A DNA stretch of 64,000 bases, from NCBI GenBank assembly GCA_039566865.1, contig CM076943.1, forward strand, positions 21,565,163 through 21,629,162, written 5' to 3'. This document shows positions 22,019-35,044 of this stretch, one piece after another. The notes under the pieces were generated by a model. That model was not told the origin of the DNA. It searched no databases and saw only the letters and a list, made by a program, of their open reading frames with translations. The translations under genes and the position numbers were made by a program. The stretch comes from Aurelia coerulea (Eukaryota; Cnidaria; Scyphozoa; Semaeostomeae; Ulmaridae). Each line of letters opens with the position of its first letter. Position 1 is the stretch's first letter.

Positions 22019-23340
22019 ATCTGCCATTAGATGCTGTATTGGAGAAATTTGGTGAACATTTCTTCAAGTACTGCGTTCAGTCTGGTTACGACAGAATTCT
22101 ACGCGTTCTTGGAAGAAATTTACGAGAATTCCTTTGCAATCTTGATGCTTTACACGACCACCTCGCTTCCATTTATCAAGGTATCAATGCACCTTCATTC
22201 AGGACAACGGACCGCAGTGATGGCGCATTACTGCTGCATTATTATTCTTCTAGAGAAGGACTTGGTCACATAGTGATTGGTATTGTGAAAACGGTGGCTA
22301 AGGAAATTCTTAACACCGAAGTCAAGATGAAAATATTGCAGAATAAAAATGAAGAGAATGACCATATGGTTTTTGAAATAAAAACTGAACAATGTCGTGG
22401 AAGGAGGCCTAGCTGCCCTCAGATTTCAATGGGAATGCAAAGTGGCAATTCATCTAGTCTAAAGCTAGGCACTGCTGGACAGCTTCAGGTAAAACGCCTC
22501 AGGAGTCTCAAGTATACCTCGTTTATGAGTGTAGCCTCGTTCTGCAAATGCTTCCCATTTCATATCGTTTTCGATAGAAATCTAGTTATTCGACAATATG
22601 GAATTTACTTGAAGAAATATCTCGACCGTTTTTCATCGAGAGAAGAACTTTATTTTACTGAGCATTTTCAATTATCACGACCAAGAATGCATTTTTCTTT
22701 CAACACTGTCCTAGCTCACATAAATACGGTTTTTGTAGTCGTGTCTCGCAACAGTGCTGGCCAGTTTCGAAAAATCTCCCCTAATCAGTGCTGTGAGAAT
22801 AACATCACTCCTACAGCTACCAAAGACTCTTCGATAGGCCCCAAAGACGAACTTCGATTGAAAGGGCAAATGATATATTCTACCCAATCAAACTGCATCA
22901 TATTCTTGTGCTCACCTCGTTTTGGCAGTTTCGAGGAGTTGAACGAAGCTGGAATTCTATTTTCTGATATTCCAGTACATGATGCGACGAGAGAACTTGT
23001 GCTTACGGCACATGCGCATGCACCCGCGCGGGAACTCGTAGGAAAATTGGAGGCAAGCACAAACGATCTTCGAAAACTGCAAACGCGATTGATTGAAGAT
23101 AAAAAGAAAACAGATGATCTATTGCACGAAATTTTACCATCGAGAGTTGCAGCGAAGCTTCGGCTGAATGAGCCCGTGCCAGGAGAGGTTTATAAGTTAG
23201 TTACGATTTTGTTTTCGGATATCGTTGGCTTCACCTCGCTCTGCTCCAGCGAAAAAGTTGTACCAATGGATATTGTGAAATTACTGAACAAGCTGTACAC
23301 CTTCTTTGACATGATGACTGGTTACTATGATGTATACAAG
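22019..23340 (+). CDS. GUCY1-like: Cyclase exon a: H-NOX, HNOBA, helix and start of catalytic domain
   Basis: A long 1322-bp exon with acceptor TTCTTCTCTAG before 22019 and donor AAG/GTATTC at 23341. It begins in a split codon, then [18 protein letters not shown]. The proximal haem His is in NLDALHDHL (His codon 22153-22155), and the haem-propionate motif YxSxR is YYSSR at 22240-22254. HNOBA follows ([47 protein letters not shown]), then a helix with [15 protein letters not shown]. The cyclase domain opens with [15 protein letters not shown]; the first metal Asp is at 23218-23220. A linker at about 22390-22530 is longer than usual and low in conserved residues. The minus-strand frame 22785-23060 is an antisense shadow. 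Confidence 0.93.
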
Positions 23341-26300
23341 GTATTCATTGCTATTTTTTCTTTTGTTACTTGATTATGATGCCATGTTATTCATTGTTTT
23401 CATTTATTCACTATTAGTAGAAGCATAGGTTCCAAATCTTTAACTCAGCATAAAAAGGTGGGTGTAAAATTCTATGACCTATTTCTTCTTATTGAATGGC
23501 TTGAAAGAAACTTTTGATGCATTTTTAGAAGTTTTGATATTTTTCGAAATTACAGCGTATCTTAAATTTCAACTCATTTGAGGATATGACGTCATCAAAT
23601 TTCTAAATCATAAACCAGACTTTTGCTTGATACCATATTGTAGGCATTCATAAACTATGGTTTCTTTCGAAATTACTTCATGTTGCATCAAACAGTTTAG
23701 AAACTACGATAGCTTTAACTTTTTTTCTAAATTTAATCTTGGCTTCTCGAAAAAGGAGAAAACATTCTAATTATGAAAAAATTGAAAATTTCAGAAAAGC
23801 CCAATGGTAGAATTGTAGAGAAATAGCTAAAGTTTCTTTCAAGCCATTCAGTTCAAAGAAATAGATCAATGAATTTTACACCAGCTGTTTTAAAGATTTG
23901 GAATCTATGCTATTAGTAGACAAATTCAGCTGATGTTGTTTATACCCATTTCAAATCAAGTGATCATTTACTTGGAACGGATCTCTTTATTTTGATACAA
24001 GTTACCCGCATCATTCTTTTCGTGGTATGAAGGTCAAACTCCAGATGGGTGCCTCTCGGAGGTCTGAGTTCGCAACTCACTTCGCCGCCCTTCGGAAGGG
24101 ATGTGAAACTGTAGGGGTCCTATGCCTGAATCGCCTGGATGTGGCATACGTAGCTAGAAATCATTTCAACCCACTTAAAATAACTTACTGAAAAAAATGT
24201 CTTTGGCTCATTTTGAAAATGGCGTCTTGTACATGGCTCATTTTGAAAATGGCCCTGCATCCAAAACGATGAAGATAGAACGTCTTTCGACGCTGTAGGA
24301 ACGAGGTTGAACGATTCTTTAAACGTAGATAAATTTTCGTGGAATCAAATTCTACCCTCGTTGTTGGGGAGATTGCAGCGAATTCGTTGCCGTCAAATTT
24401 ACTACCGTTAGAAATTGTGGCGTCATCGTGTGAACGTAGCCTTATTCACAGGCTGGAGCCTTTTCAGTTTGGCCATTATCTATCTATGGTTTGACAACAA
24501 TCTTAATGAAGAAATAAGTACAGCAAAAGGTCCTTACGTTGCAATGGTTTGGACCAGTGCTTATGTGATAAGGCCGATCTTCAATTTTATTTTTTTGTCT
24601 GTATGGGGAGAAAAGATTACTGTCAGTGAATGAAGCAAGAAGAGCTGTAGTCTAAATTTGTTGATCTTCATTGCCCCCATGTAAAGGAGCCTTGAAAATC
24701 ACGTAAATCACGCAAACTTTGTAGCAAGAATATGGAGACAAGCATCGCCAAGCATCGTCGATACAGAAGAACCAGCCAATCATGGCTGGTTGGAAGATTT
24801 GACAATTGAGATCAGAAGAAGAAATTGAATTAATCAAACGGTTTGAAAACTTCTCAATTTTCTATTTTCTAACGCTGTGCAAGAGGAGAGAAATGATAAT
24901 AAAACATTCCCCCCCCTGATTTACCAGAAAGTTGACTGCATCACCAGGTGCTAACAAAACTGAACTCGTTTTAAAATTAATTAGCAGAATATAGTCAAAT
25001 TAGGTCATTTTATGCATTTTGGCCTTCGACCCCCTATATCTTGAAAACGCCCCCCTAAACGCCCAAGCAACATCCGGATTCGTAATCTACGCAAAAAATT
25101 GAGTTAGATAACGTTGGTCTGGTAAATTGCCTCCTCGGGTGATAATGCTCCCCCTCTGGCCTCTGGTCTATTAAGCCAACAGGCTGATTTTAACGATGCA
25201 AACTTTCGCATCTAAGTTTGAGGGACAAGGTGAGCAGATTGCTCCCGAATAGCATAAGCTCCACATCTTTAGTTACATTCATGTAAAAAGGTTGGTGCAA
25301 AATTCTATGACCTATTTTTTTGCCAAATTATGTATACAAGGTATTCATTGTTTCAAATACAAGGTATTCATGGCTGAAAAGAAATTTTAGCTACCGGGCG
25401 TCCCAAAAAAAAGTACTCCTGTTTGAAAAATTACTAAAATTCGATTACAAGGCCGATCTTCAATTTTATTTTTTTGTCAAGTAGATCGAGGATTCAAGAT
25501 ATAGCTGATCTTTTAATTGGTTTTAAAATTATCAAATTTAGCTCCTTTTGGGCCTACCTGGTTTTGAATCATACTGCAAAAAAGCACTGATCAATTTCTT
25601 TGTGCATGTAAAGCTTCTGGTTTGGTCATAAATGACAGAAAGAAATGCGCACTATCATTGGAGACTTCAATGACCATAAAAAATCCGAAAATTTCAACTG
25701 TCAGGCAAGATTGAGTATTTTCCTTAAAAACTATAGCTCAAAATGAGGTTTTTCAACGTGTGATTTGTCTACCTTGCTGTATCAAAAGCAAACATTTTAT
25801 CATCTATGAATATTTTTCGGTCTTTGACGAGAGAACTCAAAAAGAAAAAATTTTATCCAAGGTTTAATAGTCAATTTTTTGTTATTTCTTAAACAGGAGT
25901 ACTTTTTTTGGGACACCCGGTACTTTGCTATAGTTCTGTCGTTAGACGTTTCAGAATTTTTCCATATTTTCGAAATTATAGCCTACTGCATATTTCACTT
26001 CATTTGAGGATGCGAAGTCATCAAATCCTTAAATCTTAAACCAGAATAATGAAAGATTTTTGCTTCATACCATACTGTAGACATTCACGAACTAAAGTCT
26101 TATTTGAAATTTTTTTTCTATGATTTCTCAAAAATATGGAGACTAAAATAGCTTAAAACTTTTTCTAATTTTTCTTGAATTCCTTAGAAAGAAAGCATTC
26201 TACATATGAGACATTAAAGTTTTGGAAAATTCCAACGGTAGAATTATATAAGGATCGTAAGATGTTTTTTAAAACCATTCAGTTTAATAAACATGTCATA

Positions 26301-29300
26301 GAATTGTGCACCAACCTTTTTAAAGATTTAGAGCCTATATGCTCTCGAGGACCAACCAATTTCAGAAAGGCCCTAACACGTTATGATTAAGAGGATGAGT
26401 CCCAAAAAGGCATTCGGGGAGCCTCGAAGAGCCGAGCAATTTTTCTGAAAAAGTAGACAAGAAATTAGATCCTATCACCCATCGCTGTTTTCCAGAGGCC
26501 CCGATCTTCACACAACATGCTCATTTTCTTTCCAATAGAGTTCCGCTTTCAAAATCTACCGTTTTCAAAATCTGCCGTCAAAAGATATGCCATTTTCGTG
26601 TGATTGGGAGGCTGACCATCACATCTTTCACCGTTTTGAAACTTTGCCGGTATCGTGTGAACGTGGTCTAAGCCGCTGAATTTTCGGCAATCGTTGCTTT
26701 TCAGTTGGAGCCATCACCCGAAAGAGCAGCGTGGGCTTGCGGACAGAGGAAAGAGCGATAGATGACTTGTGAATATGAATTAACAGCTGGAACAAATCGG
26801 CGCATAAATAGAATAATTTATGTCATTAAAGTGGCTAATACTCAAGTAATGAAGTATTAATGATTCATAAAAGAACGGTAAACTTGTGTCTGCAAAATGT
26901 GAAGCAAAAGTGATGATTGCTTACGAAATTATAAAATGAAATGAAAGATAGCGGGTAAGTAAAGGTACATGGAGCATTTGTGGCCTCAGACTATCTTATT
27001 GGGAAAGGGCTGCAAACAGTCTCATGATCCTCTTTCCCAAAATGTAAAGGGAATAGACCACAGGGACCCCCGGAAATTGTGTAACCCCTCCCCAATGATA
27101 AAGAGGCCCTGCTCCATAGCCTCCTTTGCGATTGTGAAGCTATGACGTAACGAGGCATTACGTCATTACGTCATAGCTTCACAATTGCAAGGGAGGCTAC
27201 GGAACATGGACTCTTTAACATTAGGGAGGGGGGTTATACAATTTCCTGGGGTTCCTATGGTCATGTTCTCGAATTACACGTGATTTTATAAAAGTGTTTT
27301 GTCTCAAAACCAATCGAAGAGGCCTAAACTTCTGGACCAAACTTTCCAACATTTTTAGCTCCATAGCGATGAAAGTAAGACGTAATCGGGCTATCTTAGG
27401 GACCAGTCATTTCTAATCCTGGGTACCAGGGCGGAGGATAATTTCACAAAATTAGCAAAAATTTGATACCCCATGAAATATAGAAACGTTTCAGTACCCC
27501 ACCATCTTTCGGCAAAATGGTTTGGTACCCCATCCAGACCTCTTTGGGTATGAGAAGTATATATGGACACATACCAAGTTCTCTAAGGCGAATTTCCTAC
27601 GGTCGAGTGTTTCATCATCTCCAGATGTCTGTTAATATTTTTTGTAAATGATGGTGATGACTTCATATAAGATATTTCAAGCAAAATCGTTTCGTACCCC
27701 TTAAAAATTTATCTTGATATTGTCGTACCCCCACAAAATAATGAAAACAAGTTTCATACCCCTGCCAAAAATCCTCCGCCCTGCTACCCAGTTTTAAAAA
27801 TGATCGCTCCCTTATTGCTTGGCAATCAGTTGTGTAGATACAGAGGTAGCCCTATTGTTGTTACTTGGGAATTTCTTATTGCCGTTTTTTCAGGTAGTTT
27901 TCAATATCATCCAGCGGAATTTTTGGCAAATTTGATCAAGGATCTTGGGCCAGTTTGAACGATTTTACAAAACTGCTCATAACAATAGATCCAACTCTAC
28001 TAAATTTTTCGGGTTGAAACAAAGACAGATTAAAAGTTATTCGTTTGTGCGTTGCGTTCCCACTAACCCAGTTAAAAGGAATCGACATAGTTAAAAGCTG
28101 GCCCAGGCCAGGTCAAAAATATAATCCATTGTACTCGACAACTTTGACGCATCCGGTTTATTTGTGTAGCTAAAGAAACAATGGGTTTGTGGGCGTTCCT
28201 TTAGCCTATTCATAGCGGCTACGAAATATAGCTATGTCTATTCCCTTTAAAGTTTAAAAAAGAGTCTCAGAGTGGATCAGTTTTAACGCGGGTATCTTTT
28301 AACCCACCTGTGGGTTAGTGGAAACGCATTAAACGGATATCTTTGACCCAGTTGCAACAGCAACAACATACTCTACCATTGGCACTTCAAATTAAAGTTG
28401 AAGTATAAAATATGGGAGATGAAATGACTAAAAACGACTGGTGGAAACGACTGAAAACGAACAACAACGAGTTCACGGCCCGGGGGGGGGGGGGGGTACT
28501 TGACTAGGAAAGTGACGGGGGTGTGCGGAAAACCTCGCCACACCCTGCACCCTGTCGCATAAAAAATAGGCCAAAAGTATACCCTGTCGCATACAAATTT
28601 TGCATCTCAAATATAGTGTAGAACGCAATTTTTGCTTGTGATACCCTGTCGCATAATTTGTTTACCTATTATAATACCTTGTCGCATAATTTTCGTTAGA
28701 AAAGGACACCCTGTCGCATACTTTTTACCGTAAAAGGACACCCTGTTGAGCGGCACATCCCGTCAGGTCAAGTATGGGAGTACCCCCCGGGGTTCACGGT
28801 AAAATTAGCATTTCCCTTGACTCACTTTAAAAACAGATAACTTTTAACCCGTCTTTATTTTAACCTGGGCTAATGAAAAGCCAGCCTAAGTCGCGTGTTG
28901 GCTGCACCATAGTAGTCAGTTATAAGGAATCTGTTGATTAGGAAACAAACTACAGACTTGTAAATATTTTAACATTTTCTTGACTAACCCAATGCAAGTT
29001 CTGAAAATTGTCCCATTTGTATGAGTTTTGATAACCGTATTTTTTCCTGCAAGACTTTCACACAACCCAAGGACTTCGGGAAACTTTGATAAAATACCGC
29101 CTCAGTAGTTTATAAAGTAAAAAGAGTGTGGTGAACTTTGAACTCACTAGGCTGACTGTGATCATGGGAAAATAGCAAGCAGGTCAAATGGAAGTTTCTA
29201 TCAAATAATCATATCACCAAACACGCCCCGTGCAAGGGAAGGAGAGAAAAGATCAACTCATCTTCAACCCATGAACATCATTTATAAATAACGACATTCC

Positions 29301-32300
29301 TCATTCCTTAATGATTGCTGTGAAATGTCATATGAAAGACTCTTTAGCCATGATACTATTATCTCCTAACTTTGACTGCAGTGGCGTAACGCAGTTTAGG
29401 CTACCTTAGTTCAAGAACTAAGGGCCCCTGACCAAAAGGGGCCCCCAACAAATTTGTCGTATTATGTGCTTTTTGGCCATACTATACTGGACTTCTTTAG
29501 GCCATCCCAAAATCCCTTACTAACCAGTGATGCTAACACAACACTGGATTTTAATTCCGTTGTCATTCATTCCCTATAATTTGTCTATTCTTGTGAGCAA
29601 GAGCACCTAATAACACCCTGTGACTTTGCATTACGTCTACTAAAATTCTTTTTGAAACTATTGTGTTTATTAGGATGGATAACTTTTAGGTATAAAGGGA
29701 GAAAACTTAGTCTGCACTAAATTCACTGCACCTTTCCATAAAGGCCCCATCTTACCAAACTCCTACGGGCCCCGAGTGTCTCTGTTACGCCACTGATTGA
29801 CTGCGATTGTTTTCATGGTAATGAGTATCTAGGCCAGGAATACTTCCAATCAGAGACGTAGGAACCGGGGGCACTAGGGGCACGCCCCCCAAGATTTTGC
29901 AACAAACAAAAATTGCCCTTTTTGTCTAAGGATGTGCCCCTTTCAAGATCGTAGCTTAGTTTTGTTTTTATTTAATTTGTGATTTAGTTATGTTTACTGC
30001 TCACTTTGTTTTGTTGTGAAGGAAATTGGATATCTATCAGGATTCACACTATTTTCTTAAATGTATCACATTCTTACCGTTAAAAATTCAGTGCATATCG
30101 AAGTACCCTTCTTTCGAAAAAAGTGCCCTTGAATTGCCGTGCCCTTCCAAGTTTAAGATGCTTCCTACGTCCCTGCTTCCAACATTCTTCTAATCTACCC
30201 CCGAGAGAATGTTCTTCGGAAGTGTCTCAGGTAGTAATTTCTTGGAAGTTACTGAAGTATTACAGGGTTTATTTCCCCCTCTTATATGCAGATATCTTAG
30301 ATTAGGCACGCCGTATCTATTTTCAACTTCAAAGATAAAAAATTGCGCCAGATCATATGAAATAAAATGGATGCTTGAATAGGAAAAATTTCCCTGAGCA
30401 ACAGATATTATGGTGAATATGGCTGAAGTGGAAAGTTTCTGATTTAGTTAGGCAAAAAACATTGGGAGCTCAAATACATTATGTGAAAAAGTATTGAAAA
30501 AACAAAAAAGATCATCTGTGCAGATTCTTTCTGTAATGAAGTCAAGACAAAATATAATCACAGCAAATTATCAGCCACTGTAAAATATTTGCTGAATTAC
30601 CAGAGCTCCATTGCGCATAAAAGTTTCCCAAGTGCACATCGATTACTTCATTTATATGAAGTAAAAGCGCTCGCTCGATAACCATGTCTCGTCTCGTCTC
30701 GTCTCGTCTCGTCTCGTCTCGTCTCGTCTCGTCTCGTCTCGTCTCGTCTCGTCTCGTCTCGTCTCGTCTCGTCTCGTCTCGTCTCGTCTCGTCTCGTCTC
30801 GTCTCGTCTCGTCTCGTACTAAACAACTTGGACATAGGTCATGTTATTAAGATACATATACTTTTAATCTTGTACTAGCTGCTTCTATACGTTTGCAGAA
30901 ACATTATACATCACAATTGTATAACTTTGGCATGTTTCTCAAAGAGTAGATTTTCATTGGGTTCACAGCTTCAACGGATTAGCTAAAACTCACAAGTAAA
31001 AAGGACCAGTAAATGAAATCAAATCTGATGCCAATCAGATCCATTGCCAATAAAAGCAACGAAGGCTGCTGTTGCAAAATCTGTTCTTGTGTATTAGAAT
31101 AAACTTGAAACAAGATGAACAGAAATTCCGGTTATGAATAAACTAAAGTCTGTCTCAAATTAGATGTCACCTATTGCAATATTTCATTGCTCTTATCTGC
31201 GGGCATTTACAGGTGACATCTAATTTGAGACAGACTATAAAATGCAAAGATTAGACTACTGGCATTTTGTTTATTCATTACCGAAATTCATGTTTATTTG
31301 CTAAAACATTTACCACACGCACTCTCGAGAAGGTAAACAGACATTCCAGCTGGCACCTGACCAAATTGTTTATGTATCAGCATGAAAGAAGCATTAAAAT
31401 AATCTGCGACTAAAAGTCCAATAACTTTTTGTAGGTTAGTTGGCCTAGAAAATGCCTCTATTCTAGCAGAGGCTTCTTCATGTTTAATTTTTTAGGCCAG
31501 CCTCGGTAGTGTATTAGGAAGCACTCTGGCATACAAATGAGGAGCTAGACTTATGACGATGAGTCCCTTGTATCCCTGCGGTACCTTGCTCACAGGGACT
31601 CATAATGAAACAGTTAAAAACCTGACCCTATCCTCTGCATTCGATTGATCGAATCTGAATCGAACGACTGCTTCGACTCTGTTCAAAGGTCACTCCTCAG
31701 AAAGGAAATGCGATAGAAACCACGGTAAGCAGACACCATGAGCGATAGGACACCAAGTGTGTGCCACCTTAACGTTATTTTGGTAGCGAGCCACCTTAAT
31801 GAATTGTTTTTAGTGTTTTTGCCTATTTTTACTTGGTAGTGAGCCACCTTATCGCGGTTTCGCCATTTTGAAATTTTTGGTAGTGAGCCACCTTAAGTGC
31901 AGATCCACCTTAACCACAGGGCTTTACGGTTAAGGTGGATCTGCACTTAAGGTGGCTCACTACCAAAAATTTCAAAATGGCGAAACCGCGATAAGGTGGC
32001 TCACTACCAAGTAAAAATAGGCAAAAACACTAAAAACAATTCATTAAGGTGGCTCGCTACCAAAATAACGTTAAGGTGGCACACACTTGGTGTCCTATCG
32101 CTCATGCAGACACTTAATCAACAAAACTTGGTATTCATCTGAAGAAGAAAGTTCACTTTACATGGTGAGTGCAAAATAAGTCTTTTAATGCTGCAACTTC
32201 CATGTTTTTAAGATCAAGACATACAAGAGAAATCTTCAAGTACCTGCTGCAGCAACTTCCTTCAAATTTAGTCAACTGCGTCAATCGAATTGAAGGTTCG

Positions 32301-35000
32301 AAACTGATTGTTCTTTGCCAAATCTCGCAATCTGATTGGTATGCTAGGAATCCCAGCATATTAGGCCTAATAGGGTCAGGTTTTTCAGAGTAATATTATG
32401 AGTCTCTGTTGACTGAAGCGTCATCTTGAATTCAAAGAGCACAAGGAAACAAGAGACTCATCGTCATAAGTCTAATGAGGAGCCTGTTGAAGAGCTGAGC
32501 AGGGCACGTGACCAGATTTTGGTTTTGGATTTGTTACCAATGCTTCAAAAACATACCCGTTCCTTGTACTAATTTTTTGAAAATGTATGCCTGATCTTGT
32601 GCCAATTTTGAGAAGATGGGCTATTCAATATACCAACATTATGAAATAGATGCCGTTGTACTAAAACTGCCGAAATCTATGCTGCCGAAAATGGTGGAAA
32701 ATGCTGTTAGTACCTTTAGTTTTTGTTTATTCCTACTTTTATTTAAACGTTGTTCTTTATTTCAGGTAGAAACTATTGGCGATGCGTACATGGTAGTTGG
32801 AGGCTTGCCAAACTCATGCAATGATCATGCAGAAAAAGTTGCAAATATGGCATGCAGCATGCTTGATGTCGTCACACAAGTTTATTCTCCAGTTGATTCT
32901 GAACCAATCAAGGTATGTTACTTGAAGTAAGGGTACTGGTGGGATTATTTAGGCAATGGGATATATCAGGCAGCTTTAGCTTTAAATATGCAGTAACACC
33001 TCTCAGATATTTTTAAAACAAACGCAAACTTCAGTGGAGCTTCCATGGCCAGTGCCCTTTCATTCAGCACCACTTTCATTTAAATCGATGTTTCCTTCTT
33101 TAAAACATGCTTCTTAAAGTAGCTTTGGTTTAGGCCAGAGTCATTTCGCATCCATCTTTCCGCTTTGTAACAACAGATTTTGAAAATAGACAAAGCGATC
33201 GAAACTGTGATGATGTGGCATGGAGGAGCAATGGTCATGGAAGTTTCACTAAATTTTGCTTTCATTTTGAAAATATTTGAGAAGTGCTACTTGATGTTGA
33301 AAGCGAAAACTGGTTGATGTATCCAACTGCCAGATATATCCTCCCTTGATGCCTCCTTTCGCGTTTGCTGGCCAAAGATGAAATAGAGTTGCTACTGAAA
33401 TCGATCTGAAATGGAAAATATTTGAATAACCTCTCGTTTCTTAACTTCCCAAACAATGTCGAAGAAACAACTGAGATGTGATTGCCTTGCCAAATGATGT
33501 TTTATTCCGTTTGGCTACATTTTCTGCATACACCATCAAGGGATGCTTTGCAAGCAATTTTGCGCTGTGGCCCAACAGACAAACAGTTTTCTTAGAACGC
33601 AAATCTTGAATGTTTGAGAATAATGGTTGCTGGTTTGGCTATGACTTTAAAGAGCCATTGTCACCCAGGGTACTTTGCGGCACGGAACAATCTCAGACTG
33701 TCTGAAAATCAAATTTGACCCAAGCAGAAAATACAGATCCATATTGAATTAGCTGAAGTGATATAGAAAAGTCTATTAAAATCAAACTTTTCTTGCATTT
33801 CAGCTACGATAGTGTTGATCCATATTTTTTGCTTAGGCCAAATTTGACTTTTTTTTGTAAAAAAATGATTCGTGGTACAAAATTGGAAAATAGCCTTAAA
33901 TAACGGACTCATATTAAACCCATAAACGCAACAAAAACATCGAAATCAGTACAAAGAAGACTGTTAACTCCTGTAAAAGAAATTACAACCAAAATAAACA
34001 TGTAACGAGAGAAAACACTGTTGAATCCTGCAAGAGAAAAACGAATTAATCTTAAAACCTGAAAGGAAAGGAATGAGTTAGTAACTCACCAGTAACTACG
34101 ATAAAGATCAACGTGAATCATCAAAAACGCGTTTCGTAGTTTGTAGTTTATGTTATGTAGTTTGTAGTTCGTTTGTAGTTTGATTTTTATCGCAGTTACT
34201 GGTGAGTTACTAACTTATTTCTTTCCTTTCAGGTTTTAAGATTAATTCGTTTTTCTCTTACAGGATTTAACAGCTTTTCTCTTGTCACAGGTTTATTTCG
34301 GTCGTAGTTTCTTCTACAGGAGCTAACATTCTTCTTTCTACTGATTTCGGTGATTTTGTTGCGTTTATGGGTTTAATATGAGTCCGTTATTTAAGGCTAT
34401 TTTCAAATTTTTTTATGTTCAACGGCAAAATCTACGCGCTGGAATTGCTGAATTATTACGACCGTTTGTACAAATGATCGATCTTTCAAATGATGCTCTG
34501 ACGTAGCTTTTATTATATGGAGATCAAGCCCTATATAATGATTTGAGCAGAAATGTACTCAAATTGACTTTTTGTTTCATTCATGAAACTAGTCGGTTTG
34601 ACTAAGATCTTTTGAAACTTCAGTACCAAGCAAGCACCAAATTCCTCAACGTAACTTTTCTGGTTCTTTGCCTCTTCTGGTTCACATTAGATGCCAGGCA
34701 TATTTTATGTCCGTAAAACAAATCAAGATGAGCTGCGCTCCTTGCATTGTTATCTCAATCGCATACCTGACCGGACATCTAATGTTAGACAGAATCTAGT
34801 ACAGTATCCATTAGGTGTAGTGTACTTAGTTGTATGTAGTTTAGCATTGCATGTCTTTCTATTGGCCATTGGGTAGTCATTGTCTTTTGCTCCCATTGGC
34901 ATCGTCCTTGTTGTGTTGTATAGTAATTAGGAAGGTGTAGTAGAATGTAATACTATTATTATTGTTAATATTATTATTATTATTGTTATTATTATTATTA

Positions 35001-35044
<44 letters not shown>

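Larger units (their letters stand above)
23341..32765 (+). other. Cyclase intron after exon a (9.4 kb)
   Basis: Bounded by GTATTC and a TTATTTCAG acceptor. It holds at least ten repeat elements, listed separately, including the perfect hairpin at 31737-32105 and a 130-bp GTCTC microsatellite. The frame at 24415-24633 looks protein-like but overlaps sequence shared with the TA-target element at 25394, so it is not taken as an exon. Confidence 0.8.

Noticed and set aside
22785..23060. Minus-strand 91-codon frame
   Set aside because: Antisense shadow of cyclase exon a, where the sense strand shows clear domain conservation.
24415..24633. 72-codon frame with membrane-like character, considered as a cyclase exon
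   Set aside because: It ends in sequence nearly identical to the interior of the TA-target element at 25394 and does not resemble any cyclase segment. The flanking exons join perfectly without it.
30542..30878. Arg-Arg-Asp-Glu-Thr and Ser-Arg-Leu-Val-Ser repeat proteins on opposite strands
   Set aside because: Both are translations of the GTCTC microsatellite.
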